Shown here: one piece after another, positions 41,869-50,579 of the stretch | How positions within the stretch are numbered: position 1 is the stretch's first letter | How the letters are laid out: each line of letters starts with the position of its first letter | Assembly: GCA_964235705.1 (NCBI GenBank) | Contig: CAXSDP010000013.1 | Location: 5,712-69,711 of the forward strand | Direction: 5' to 3' | Length of the DNA stretch: 64,000 nucleotides | Origin: RH-AL1 sp964235705 | GTDB lineage: Bacteria; Pseudomonadota; Alphaproteobacteria; Rhizobiales; Beijerinckiaceae | Notes under the pieces: generated by a model | Told to the model about the DNA's origin: nothing | Database searches by the model: none | What the model saw: only the letters and a program-made list of their open reading frames with translations | Translations under genes and position numbers: made by a program

Positions 41869-42864
41869 ATGGACGATCGCGGCATCAACGTGGGCATCTG
41901 CCTCGACGCGCGCATGGTGGACGCCGCCATCGTCATGCTAGCCTCGCTGAAGGCGCACGCGCGGGCGGAGCGCCCGGTCACCGTTCACGCGCTGACCGAC
42001 TTCGCCTCACCGGACCTGGCCGAGCTGGCCGAGCGGATGGCCGACGCGACGTTCACCCTCAAACCCATCGCCTGCACCAACGTCCACGGCGCCTTCCCCA
42101 TCCGCGACCACATCACCGCCGGCACCTACCTGCGCTTCCTGCTCCCGGCGCTGCTGCCCGACGTCGACCGGATCATCTACCTCGACGTCGACGTCGTCGT
42201 GCATCGGAACCTCGAGGCGCTCTACGACACGCCGCTGGAGGGGACGCCGATGGCGGCGATGCCGGACTGGCCGATGCTGGTCGGCAGCCTCACCTGGCCG
42301 ACCTTCTTCATCCCCTACGAGGGTGAGCGGCTGCGCTTCGCCGCCTACGTGCGGCGCGTGCTCGGCCTCGAATGCGAGCGCACCACCAACTACTTCAACT
42401 GCGGCGTGATGGTCTTCGACCTCGCGCGCTGGCGCGCCGACGACGTGGCCGGGCGCACGGTCAAGTACCTGACCGACAACCCCGGCCTGTACTACATGGA
42501 CCAGGACGCCCTGAATTTCATCATGGGCGGCCGCTACGCCCGCCTCGACGCGCGCTACAATTCTTTCGCGAACTGTTCCTTCCCGGCCTACGTCAACGTG
42601 TTCGTCCGGCTCACGCGAGCGGGGCGACGCTGGGAGGCGCTGCGCACGCTCTGGCGCGCCGACCCCTGGGTGGTGCATTACGCCGGCGCCAACAAGCCGT
42701 GGAACCCCGGCGAGGCGCGCACCCCGCGCGACGCGCTGTGGTGGCGCTACGCGGCGCTGTCGCCGATGGCGGCGCGGGTGCTGGCGAACTACCGCGCGCG
42801 GGAAACGCCCGAGCAGAAGCGCCGGAGCAAGGTGCCGTGCGCCTCGGGCGGCGGCGGGGCCTAG
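41869..42864 (+). CDS. Glycosyltransferase family 8-like
   Basis: 331 residues. DRGINVGICLDARMVDAAIV starts the nucleotide-sugar domain, IRDHITAGTYLRFLLPALLP follows, and IIYLDVDVVVHRNLEALYDT contains the D-x-D metal site. NCGVMVFDLARWR and YMDQDALNFIMGGRYARLD, then VVHYAGANKPWNP, are typical of GT8 LPS glucosyl/galactosyltransferases. Acceptor unknown. Start ATG 41869 follows GAGGGGG by 12 bases. Its stop overlaps that of the converging GT87 gene (CTAG at 42861-42864). It opens the glycan cluster. Confidence 0.88.
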   Translation: MDDRGINVGICLDARMVDAAIVMLASLKAHARAERPVTVHALTDFASPDLAELAERMADATFTLKPIACTNVHGAFPIRDHITAGTYLRFLLPALLPDVDRIIYLDVDVVVHRNLEALYDTPLEGTPMAAMPDWPMLVGSLTWPTFFIPYEGERLRFAAYVRRVLGLECERTTNYFNCGVMVFDLARWRADDVAGRTVKYLTDNPGLYYMDQDALNFIMGGRYARLDARYNSFANCSFPAYVNVFVRLTRAGRRWEALRTLWRADPWVVHYAGANKPWNPGEARTPRDALWWRYAALSPMAARVLANYRARETPEQKRRSKVPCASGGGGA

Positions 42865-44159
42865 GCGGCGGCCGGGACGCCCTCGCCCAACGATCCGGGA
42901 TCACCGGGCGCGCGGCCGCCCGATGGCGCGCCAGAGCGTCGCCCTCCCGCCACCAGCAGGCCCGCGAGGGCGAGCGCCAGCAGGGGCATGACGTACACGT
43001 GGGCCATGCTGAGCGGCTTCTGCAGCAGGGGCACGTAGAGGATCGCGATGAGGACCCAGCGGTGCCCGAGGAGCCTGCCCCGCGACGCCAGCACGATGGC
43101 CGCGCCCGAGAACGCGGCGAGGTCGTGGAGGATGAAGTAGGGCAGCGTGAAGATCGTGCACGTCAGGACGATGAGGCACTCGTGGTCGGTGCCCGTGCCA
43201 TCGCGCCGGCTCCGCCATCCGACGGCGGCGACGAGCGCGACCGCGACGAGCGTGGCGGCCAGTTGCAGCGAGGAGGCTGTGGTGGCCGAAAGCCCGCCCT
43301 CCATCGCCGCCGTCGTCAGCGACACGGAGGAGGGCGCCAGCAAGTCGATCGTGCCCTTCATCTCCGCGACCTGCGTCGGCAGGCCGACGGCGATGAAGTC
43401 CTTCCACGCCGCCGAGCCGTTCGCCGCGATCGAGGCCAGGATGATCGCCGCCGTGCCGCCGGCGGCGGAGAACAGCGCGCGCCATCGGCGCGAGGCGATG
43501 AGCAGCACCGGGACCAGGAGGATCGTCTGGGGCTTGATCACCAGTAGAGACAGGAGCAGGCCGGCCCGCACCGGACGCCGGTCGAGCTGCGCGAAGGCCG
43601 TCAGGATGACCGCCGCGACGAGCAGCGAGACTTGGCCGGCGACCACCGCGAAGATCACGGTGGGCGAGGTGAGTGCCGCCGCGACCATCCAGCGCGAGCC
43701 GACGCGCCGCACGGCGAGGCCGAGGGCCAGCAGCCCGCACGCCGTCCAGGCGGCGAGCGCGGGGAGGTAGGGCAGCAGCCCGAACGGCGCCGCCACGAGC
43801 AGGAACGGCGGCGGGTAGGACCACATGCGGTCGACCGGATCGCTCGGGAGCACCGACCGGATCATGTCCGTGTACACCGCGCGGTCGTAGAAGCGGCCGG
43901 GATCGCCGTCGAAGAAGGACCGGCCGTAGAACCACGTGTTGACGAAGTCGCGCCCCACCGGCACGCCGTCGCGGTCGACCGGCAGGGACAGGGGGCCGTG
44001 CACCCCCATGGCGAAGGCCGCGAGGGTGCCCAGGGTGCAGCAGGCGCCGACGATCGCGACGAAGCGGAAGGTGTCGTCCCTCGATGCCGTGGTGGTCAAT
44101 GGTGCGTCCCGGGTGAGAAGGGTCGGCGCTCGCGGCCTGGCGCCCGCCCGCCCCACCAT
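42861..44159 (-). CDS. GT87/DUF2029-like membrane mannosyltransferase
   Basis: 432 residues with about ten membrane helices. GRDFVNTWFYGRSFFDGDPG sits in the first external loop with the Asp typical of GT-C enzymes, and MWSYPPPFLLVAAPFGLLPY, GQVSLLVAAVILTAF and LVIKPQTILLVPVLLIASRR are conserved in DUF2029. Such enzymes use polyprenyl-phosphate sugars. The start may be GTG or a later Met, since the first 25 residues are polar. It lies on the opposite strand to the GT8 gene with overlapping stop codons. Confidence 0.82.
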   Translation of the reverse strand: MVGRAGARPRAPTLLTRDAPLTTTASRDDTFRFVAIVGACCTLGTLAAFAMGVHGPLSLPVDRDGVPVGRDFVNTWFYGRSFFDGDPGRFYDRAVYTDMIRSVLPSDPVDRMWSYPPPFLLVAAPFGLLPYLPALAAWTACGLLALGLAVRRVGSRWMVAAALTSPTVIFAVVAGQVSLLVAAVILTAFAQLDRRPVRAGLLLSLLVIKPQTILLVPVLLIASRRWRALFSAAGGTAAIILASIAANGSAAWKDFIAVGLPTQVAEMKGTIDLLAPSSVSLTTAAMEGGLSATTASSLQLAATLVAVALVAAVGWRSRRDGTGTDHECLIVLTCTIFTLPYFILHDLAAFSGAAIVLASRGRLLGHRWVLIAILYVPLLQKPLSMAHVYVMPLLALALAGLLVAGGRRSGAPSGGRAPGDPGSLGEGVPAAA

Positions 44160-44196
44160 CGCGGAGCCGCCTTAAACCGGGGTAAAGCGATCGCGG

Positions 44197-45330
44197 CTAC
44201 CAATGCCGGAATGGGACGCCGCTCCATAGTTTGAGCAGGCGCGTCAGCCATGGCCCCAACGTCGCCGCCAGCGCGTGCGGATCGTCCGCGAGCCGGCGCG
44301 CGAGCCGCGAGCGGCGCCGCCAGCGGGGCAGGGCCGGGTCGGCCTCGCCGTGGTCGAGGCGGACCAGCAGCGCCACCAAATTGAGCCTCAGCCAGATGTT
44401 GGGCGCGAAGCGCGCCGCCTCCGCGACGAGGTGGTCGATGATCAGCAGCCGGGCGTGATTGTTGCTGTCGCCGCCGCCGCCGGGCTTGAAGCACAGGGTG
44501 CGGTCGAGCTGCGCGCGCCGCGTGTAGATGTTGCCGCCGTGGATGCGGTAGGCGAACACCGGTTCGTCGATCAACGCGCTGCCGCACAGCGCGCCGATGG
44601 CGTGGCCGAAGTACATGTCCGTGCCGGTACGGAGTTCCGCCAGCCCCGGGTTGTCGGCGAACAGCAGCAGCGCGTCGCGGCGGTAGCAGCTCCCCGAGGT
44701 GGGCGACCACACCCACGAGGTGTGCAGCGGCGGCACGTGGTGGAGGCGCCCGGCGAGCCGCATCGCCAGCGTCTCGCCGGGCCACCTCCCGCCCACCGCG
44801 TCGCGGTACGGTCGCACGAGGTCCCGTCGCACGCCCTTGCCGCTGCGGATATAGCGGCCGAAATCCTCGCCGCCGGCCACCACGACGCGCGTCTCCGCCC
44901 CCTCGCCCACCACCTGCAGCATGTCGCCGGAGGTGAAGCCGACGTGGGCGCGCAGCGACAGGTGGGCGTAGACGTGCGCCTCCACGCAACCGGGTAGCAG
45001 GAGGTCGTCGGCGTCGACGAAGATGACGTAGGCGCCGCGCGAGGCGGCGAGCCCGTCGAGCGAGGCGGGGGTTTGCCCGTCGTTGGCCGCGCGCCGGACG
45101 ACCCGCACGGCCGAACCGCGCGCCTCGATCGCCGCCAGCACCGCGTCGGACCCATCGGTGGAGGCGTTGTCGACCACCACGCACTCGACATGGGGATAGC
45201 TCTGCCCCAGCACGGAGGCGACCGCCGCGTGGAGGAAGCGGCCATAGTTGAAGTTGACGATCACCACGCTGACCAGCGGCGGCGCGATCGTCGCGGTGTC
45301 GACGGGGGCTGGGTGGGCTGACTGGGTCAT
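44197..45330 (-). CDS. Glycosyltransferase family 2
   Basis: 377 residues. GT-A start VSVVIVNFNYGRFLHAAVAS, D-x-D region VIFVDADDLLLPG and GSCYRRDALLLFADNPGL are complete. The last 100 residues (IWLRLNLVALLVRLDHGEAD) match the C-terminal region of the GT2 at 47.6 kb, so the two are paralogues. It lies 37 bases upstream of the GT87 gene on the same strand, probably one transcript. Donor and acceptor unknown. Confidence 0.87.
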   Translation of the reverse strand: MTQSAHPAPVDTATIAPPLVSVVIVNFNYGRFLHAAVASVLGQSYPHVECVVVDNASTDGSDAVLAAIEARGSAVRVVRRAANDGQTPASLDGLAASRGAYVIFVDADDLLLPGCVEAHVYAHLSLRAHVGFTSGDMLQVVGEGAETRVVVAGGEDFGRYIRSGKGVRRDLVRPYRDAVGGRWPGETLAMRLAGRLHHVPPLHTSWVWSPTSGSCYRRDALLLFADNPGLAELRTGTDMYFGHAIGALCGSALIDEPVFAYRIHGGNIYTRRAQLDRTLCFKPGGGGDSNNHARLLIIDHLVAEAARFAPNIWLRLNLVALLVRLDHGEADPALPRWRRRSRLARRLADDPHALAATLGPWLTRLLKLWSGVPFRHW

Positions 45331-45443
45331 GCGGGCGGGGTCTTGTTCGCGGGTTTTGGGGTTCGCCGGTGTGGGAGCGGCCTATCGCACGCCGCACCGG
45401 CGCGGGCCAGCCGCCCCGGTTGGCCGGACCCGCGTCCTGTGCC

Positions 45444-46775
45444 ATGACCAGCGCCGTCGCGACGCGCGGCATCGGACGCGATATGTCGATCGACTCACCC
45501 TGGCCGACCGTCCTCGGCGTCATCCTGCTGCTGGTCCTGGTCCGGGCGCCGATCTTCGGGCCCGCCGACGAAGCGGCGACGCGGCACGGCGGGCGCGTCG
45601 CGACGCTCGACGGCTTGCGCGGCTTCCTCGCCCTCGCCGTCTTCTCCCACCATGCCGCGATCTACCACGTTTACGTCGCCGACGGACGCTGGCTGCCGCC
45701 TTCCTCCCGGTTCCACGCCATGCTGGGCCAGGTCGGCGTCGCCCTGTTCTTCATGATCACCGGCTTCCTGTTCTGGGGCAAGCTGCTCGCCGAGCGGGGC
45801 CGGCCGGACTGGCGGCGGCTCTACATCGGGCGGGTCTTCCGCATCGGGCCCCTCTACGTGGTGGCCATCGCCATGCTGATCGTCATCGTCTTCGCGCGAT
45901 CGGGCTGGCAGCTCCACGGCACCCTGTTCGGCTTGGTGAAAGGGTGCGCCTGGTGGCTGGCCCTGGGCGCCTTGGGACCCGGCCCCGACCTCGACCGGCT
46001 CGCCGACACGTGGATCATCCTCGCCGGGGTGACGTGGACGCTTCGCTACGAGTGGTGGTTCTACGCGGCGCTGCCCCCGATGGCCCTCGTCGTCAGGGCG
46101 GGCGGGCGCTGGCCGGCCCTGTCCTGCCTCGGCGGCTTCGTCGCCGGGTGCGTCGCCACCGCGCTCACCGCGACCGACGCCGTCGTGGCGCTCCCGGTCG
46201 TCAGCGCGACCCTGTTCGGCGCCGGCGCCCTCGCGGCGTCCGTGCCGGGCGGGGCGATCGTCCGGGCCACGCCGCCCGTCCTCACCTCGACGCTCGTCGT
46301 CGCGCTGGTCGCGGCCACCTTCGCCTCGCCCTCGATGAACCGGGTGGGCGCGATCCTCCCCCTCACCGGTGCTTTCGCCCTGATCGCGTGGGGCTGCGAC
46401 CTCTTCGGCCTGCTGGCGACGCGCGGCGCGCGACGCCTCGGCGACATCAGCTACGGCCTCTACCTCCTGCAGGGCCTCGTGCTGGCCACCGTCTTCGCGT
46501 CGCCGCCGGTGCGCGCCTTCGCGCTCGGCTCGGGTGCGCGGTACTGGGGCGTCATCCTCGGCTGCGCCGTGATCCTGATGGTCATCGCCACGCTCGCCTT
46601 CGTCGCGATCGAGCGCCCTGGCATCGCGTGGGGTCGGAGGGTCGGTCGCCTCCCGGTGCGCGACGCGGTCTCGCGAGCCCGTCCCGTCCCGAGCGCGTCG
46701 CGGGACGTTCCCGACGCGGACGCGATGCGCTATGGAGCCGGCATGCAGGGAGCTTGGATTGTCGACGATGAGTGA
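45444..46775 (+). CDS. Acyltransferase 3 family (OafA-like) membrane protein
   Basis: 443 residues from ATG 45444; starts at 45369 and 45483 are also in frame. About ten helices. VATLDGLRGFLALAVFSHHA with the catalytic HH pair, VGVALFFMITGFLFWGKLLA, WTLRYEWWFYAALPPMALV and LGDISYGLYLLQGLVLA are the family marks. Such enzymes add acetyl or other acyl groups to O-antigen, Nod factors or glucans. The stop overlaps the next gene (ATGAGTGA). It is divergent from the GT2 gene. Confidence 0.87.
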   Translation: MTSAVATRGIGRDMSIDSPWPTVLGVILLLVLVRAPIFGPADEAATRHGGRVATLDGLRGFLALAVFSHHAAIYHVYVADGRWLPPSSRFHAMLGQVGVALFFMITGFLFWGKLLAERGRPDWRRLYIGRVFRIGPLYVVAIAMLIVIVFARSGWQLHGTLFGLVKGCAWWLALGALGPGPDLDRLADTWIILAGVTWTLRYEWWFYAALPPMALVVRAGGRWPALSCLGGFVAGCVATALTATDAVVALPVVSATLFGAGALAASVPGGAIVRATPPVLTSTLVVALVAATFASPSMNRVGAILPLTGAFALIAWGCDLFGLLATRGARRLGDISYGLYLLQGLVLATVFASPPVRAFALGSGARYWGVILGCAVILMVIATLAFVAIERPGIAWGRRVGRLPVRDAVSRARPVPSASRDVPDADAMRYGAGMQGAWIVDDE

Positions 46776-47649
46776 TGCTGGCCCTTCCGATCGAGCGGTG
46801 CCCACCCAACCGCCGCGCAACACCGGCATCGCCATCCTCGCCAACGACAAGGTGATGCATTGGCTGCTGCCGTTCCTGGAATCCTGGCGCGCCACCAACG
46901 CGCACCTGCCGGTGCACCTCATCTCCTACGACGACAACATGGAGAAGACGCGCCGCGTCGCCGAGATCTACGGTGTCACGATCTCCGACATCGACTGCCG
47001 CGAGCTCGACGCCTTGTCGAAGAAGCTCTTCCCCTTCAGCCTCGGCAAGCGGTTCCGCCTCCGCAAGCTGCTGTCCCTCGCCCTGCCGCTCGACGAGGTG
47101 GTCTACCTCGACGTGGACATCATCCTTTTCCGCGATCTCGCCCCGCTGCTCGGCCACCTCCGGCCGGGCGTCGTCGACTTCATCGTCGCCACCAAGACCG
47201 ACAGCTACGTCTACAACAAACACCACCTCGATTACGATTACCTGCGCGACGCGCTGACCTTCAACGACGGCTTCTTCATCACGTCGAACAGGATCCTCGC
47301 CGTGCAGGACTTCTACGACGCGATGGAGGCCGACGAGCGCACCTTCGACACCGTGCGCCAGCGCGGCGGGCTCTACGCGCAGCCGCTCGTCAACTTCGTC
47401 GTCCACCGCAAACGGCTGAAGGTGGTGCCGGGCTACGACCTCGCGTCGGACGTGTCGGGCGAGAGCTACCACAAGGCGGTGGGCGTGACGGTGGGCGCCG
47501 ACGGCGGCTACATCTGCCGATGGGGCGGCAACATCGTCTTCGCGCATTGGCCGGGCGTCACCGGCGTGCCCAAGGGCCAAGTCTTCGACGAGGCCTGGGC
47601 CGCCTACGCCCAGCGGGCGCGGGAGCGCGTCGGCGGTGGGCTCGCGTGA
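46768..47649 (+). CDS. Nucleotide-sugar transferase, GT8-like fold
   Basis: 293 residues from ATG 46768, overlapping the acyltransferase stop. GIAILANDKVMHWLLPFLES starts the fold; VVYLDVDIILFRDLAPLLGH has the D-x-D site; FIVATKTDSYVYNKHHLDYD, FNDGFFITSNRILAVQDFYD and IVFAHWPGVTGVPKG follow. It matches the loose group of GT8-like or DUF-type sugar transferases found in O-antigen loci. Its stop overlaps the GTG start of the next GT2 gene (GTGA). Confidence 0.8.
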   Translation: MSDAGPSDRAVPTQPPRNTGIAILANDKVMHWLLPFLESWRATNAHLPVHLISYDDNMEKTRRVAEIYGVTISDIDCRELDALSKKLFPFSLGKRFRLRKLLSLALPLDEVVYLDVDIILFRDLAPLLGHLRPGVVDFIVATKTDSYVYNKHHLDYDYLRDALTFNDGFFITSNRILAVQDFYDAMEADERTFDTVRQRGGLYAQPLVNFVVHRKRLKVVPGYDLASDVSGESYHKAVGVTVGADGGYICRWGGNIVFAHWPGVTGVPKGQVFDEAWAAYAQRARERVGGGLA

Positions 47650-48934
47650 CCGTCGCCCCGGCCGCGAGCGTGGCGGCCGATCACGCCTTCACCCTGCCGC
47701 GCGTCAGCGTGGTCATCGTCAACTACAACTACGCCGCCTACCTCGCGGCGGCGGTCGAGTCCGTGTTCGCGCAGACCTACGCCCACCTCGAGTGCGTGCT
47801 GCTCGACAACGGCTCGACCGACGACAGCCCCGCCGTCATCGACGCGCTGGCGGCGCGCTTCCCGCGGATGCGCGTGGTGCGGCGCCCCGACAACGGCGGC
47901 CAGTCGCTCGCCTCCGTGGAGGGGTTCGAGGCGACGGGCGCGCCCTACGTCACCTTCCTCGACGCCGACGACGTGATGCTGCCGGACTTCCTCGCCACCC
48001 ACATGTTCGTCCACCTGTCGCTGCGCGTGCCGCTCGGCTTCACCTGCTCGGACATGTTCCAGACGCTCGGCGACGAACTCGTGCTCGGCACCTTCGCCGC
48101 GTTGAACGCCTACGTCCGCGAGGGCACCGGCCGCGATCCGGACCTGCTGCGCCCGGTCGACCGCGACGAGGCGAGCCTGCCGCTCGCCGCCTTGCGCCCG
48201 GTGCCGGCCGACGCCGTGCGCCGCGTCGCCCCCGACCGGCGCGACTGGCCCTGGGCCTCGATGTCGGCCTTCGTGTTCCGCCGCGACGCGCTCAACCTCG
48301 TGATGGGCAACCCGGCGCTGCGCACGCTCCCGAGCAACTTCGACGTGTACCTCGCGCGCGGCGTCAACGCGCTCACCGGCAGCGCGATCATCGACCGGAC
48401 GCTGACCGTCTACCGCATGCATTCGTCCAACATCTTCGCCCGCCACCCGCAGCTGGCCGGCGTGTTCAACTTCGAGCGTCTCGGCCGCAACGACCACGAG
48501 CAGCGGGTCCGCAGGCTGCTGATCGACAACCTCTTCGCCACCGCCGGCACGCTGCTCCCCAAGCTGCAGAACCAGGCGGATTTTTTGCGCGCGGCGCGCC
48601 TCTTCAACGACATCACGCCGCGCCTGGAGGCGCGGCCGGGGCGGACCTACCTNNNNNNNNNNNNNNNNNNNNNNNNNNNNNNNNNNNNNNNNNNNNNNNN
48701 NNNNNNNNNNNNNNNNNNNNNNNNNNNNNNNNNNNNNNNNNNNNNNNNNNNNGCCTCTTCAACGACATCACGCCGCGCCTGGAGGCGCGGCCGGGGCGGA
48801 CCTACCTGCAAGATCGCTTCGCCGCCGCGTTGCCGCTGCTCAGGACGCTGGTGCCGCGCCCGCAACTGGTGCTGTGGGCGCTGCAGCTGCGCGCCTGGGC
48901 GCCGTTGCGCTCCCTGCTGGCGCGCCGGGGCTGA
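47646..48934 (+). CDS. Glycosyltransferase family 2 (interrupted by assembly gap)
   Basis: 377 residues after joining. It starts with GTG 47646, coupled to the previous gene. VSVVIVNYNYAAYLAAAVES, VTFLDADDVMLPDFLATHMF and SMSAFVFRRDALNLVMGNPA mark a GT2 paralogous to the one at 44.2-45.3 kb. The 100-N gap makes an apparent fusion with the amine oxidase downstream (a 1140-codon frame); deleting 155 nt ends the gene properly at 48934 with the Arg-rich tail LRSLLARRG. Confidence 0.87.
48653..48752. other. Assembly gap (100 N) inside GT2 gene, flanks overlap by 55 bp
   Basis: Bases 48598-48652 equal bases 48753-48807. The frame shift it causes creates a false glycosyltransferase-amine oxidase fusion. 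Removing 155 nt restores two separate genes. Confidence 0.93.
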
Positions 48935-49010
48935 GGCGCCGGCGCCTTGGCGCGACCGTCTTGACGCAAACGTCTTGGCGCGACCTCGTCCCACCCCCAT
49001 TTTCCTTGCC

Positions 49011-50282
49011 ATGACATCATCATCGCAACGCCTCGACGTCGTCGTGGTCGGCGCCGGCGCGGCCGGCATCGCCGCCGGGCGCGCGCTGCGCCGGCGCGGC
49101 CTCTCGTTCCTGATCCTGGAAGGACGCGACAGGCTCGGTGGGCGCGCCCACACCGACCCGTGCGGCACGCGCTTCCCCCTGGATCTGGGCTGCGAGTGGC
49201 TGCACTCGGCCGACCGCAACGTGCTGGCCACCATCGCGGGCGACGGCGGCTTCACCCTCGACAAGAGCGAGCCGCCGTGGCGCAAGCGGAGCCCCCAGCC
49301 CGGCTTCGGCGACGCCGAGCAGGCCGCCTTCGACGTTGAACAAGAAGCGTTCTACGCCCGCCTTGAAGCTGCCGCCGCCGACGTGCGCCGCACCGGGCGC
49401 GATCGGCCGGCCTCCGACTTCCTCGACCCCGCCGCTCGCTGGAACGGGCTGACCGACGCGATCTCGACCTACTACAACGGCGCGCCGCTGGAGCGCGTGT
49501 CCGTGCTCGACTTCGACCGCTACGTCGACACGGACGTGAACTGGCGCGTCAGGGGCGGCTACGGCGCGATGATCGCGTCGCTTGGCGCGGACTTGGCCGT
49601 CCGGCGCGGCTGCCGGGTCACCGGCGTCGACCTGACCCGCCACGCCGTGCGGGTCGAGACGACCGCCGGCGCGGTCGAGGCGGCCGCCGCCATCGTCACC
49701 GTGTCGACGGCCGTGCTGGCGTCCGGCGCGATCCGCTTCGCCCCCGCGCTCGACGACCACATGGCCGCCGCCGCCCACCTGCCGCTCGGCGTCGCGAACA
49801 AGCTGTTCTTCACGCTGGAGGACGCGGAAGCGTTCGAGCCCGACACCCGCGTGGTCGGCGCGCCGGGGCGGCGCGACAGCGGCAGCTACACGCTGCGCTC
49901 CGGCGGCCGCGCCCTGGTGGAAGGCTATTTCGGCGGCGACCACGCGCGACACCTCGAGGCCGGCGGCTTGCCGGCCTTCGTCGACGCCGCGCGCGCCGAG
50001 CTGACGGCGGCGCTCGGCCGGGACATCGGCGCGAGCCTCACGCCGGTGGTGGCGACCGGCTGGGCGCGCGATCCCCTGTCGCTCGGCTCCTACTCGCACG
50101 CGCTGCCCGGCCACGCCGACGCCCGCGCCGTGCTGGCGACGCCGGTCGACGACCGCCTCCTCTTCGCCGGCGAGGCGACCTCGACCCACTTCTTCTCGAC
50201 CGCGCACGGCGCCTACGAGGAGGGCGCGCGGGCGGCGCGGATACTCGCCGACGCGCTCCAGCCCGCGGCGGGTTGGGCGTGA
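49011..50282 (+). CDS. Flavin amine oxidase
   Basis: 423 residues. FAD-binding VVVVGAGAAGIAAGRALRRR, then GLSFLILEGRDRLGGRAHTD, and the C-terminal LLFAGEATSTHFFSTAHGAY and EEGARAARILADAL. The GG-doublet GRLGGRAHT follows the dinucleotide motif. The fold is monoamine/polyamine oxidase type; no signal peptide. Substrate unclear, with polyamines a possibility given the homospermidine pathway at 14-17 kb. A short tandem repeat (TTGGCGCGACCGTCTTGACGC) fills the gap upstream. Its stop overlaps slyX. Confidence 0.87.
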   Translation: MTSSSQRLDVVVVGAGAAGIAAGRALRRRGLSFLILEGRDRLGGRAHTDPCGTRFPLDLGCEWLHSADRNVLATIAGDGGFTLDKSEPPWRKRSPQPGFGDAEQAAFDVEQEAFYARLEAAAADVRRTGRDRPASDFLDPAARWNGLTDAISTYYNGAPLERVSVLDFDRYVDTDVNWRVRGGYGAMIASLGADLAVRRGCRVTGVDLTRHAVRVETTAGAVEAAAAIVTVSTAVLASGAIRFAPALDDHMAAAAHLPLGVANKLFFTLEDAEAFEPDTRVVGAPGRRDSGSYTLRSGGRALVEGYFGGDHARHLEAGGLPAFVDAARAELTAALGRDIGASLTPVVATGWARDPLSLGSYSHALPGHADARAVLATPVDDRLLFAGEATSTHFFSTAHGAYEEGARAARILADALQPAAGWA

Positions 50283-50488
50283 GCGATGACGGCGCCGACC
50301 GCCTCGCCGCGCTGGAAAGCCGCGTGGCCTACCAGGACGCGACGATCGAGGAGCTGAACGCCGCCATCACCGCGCAATGGCGGGTGATCGACGCGCTCGC
50401 CCGCGAGGTCGCGGCGCTGACCGACCGCATCGGCGACCTCGCCCGCCGCGAGCCCGGGGCGCCGGAGCCGCCGCCGCCGCACTATTGA
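50279..50488 (+). CDS. slyX: SlyX family coiled-coil protein
   Basis: 69 residues from GTG 50279 (overlap with the previous stop). RLAALESRVAYQDATIEELN, then AAITAQWRVIDALAREVAAL is one long amphipathic helix. The end, RREPGAPEPPPPHY, has the conserved SlyX terminus with PPPHY. Function is unknown; E. coli slyX lies near slyD. Confidence 0.9.
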   Translation: MSDDGADRLAALESRVAYQDATIEELNAAITAQWRVIDALAREVAALTDRIGDLARREPGAPEPPPPHY

Positions 50489-50579
50489 AGGGGTCCGGCC
50501 AACGCGTCGCACGACTTATCCCACGCTCAATGCGCCGCGCGCCTTGCCGAACGGCTCCCGACGGCCAAGCTGAGGGGGT

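Noticed and set aside
46860..50282. A 1140-codon frame joining a glycosyltransferase to an amine oxidase
   Set aside because: The join runs through 100 N between duplicated contig ends. After collapsing the 55-base overlap the glycosyltransferase ends at 48934 and the oxidase is a separate gene.
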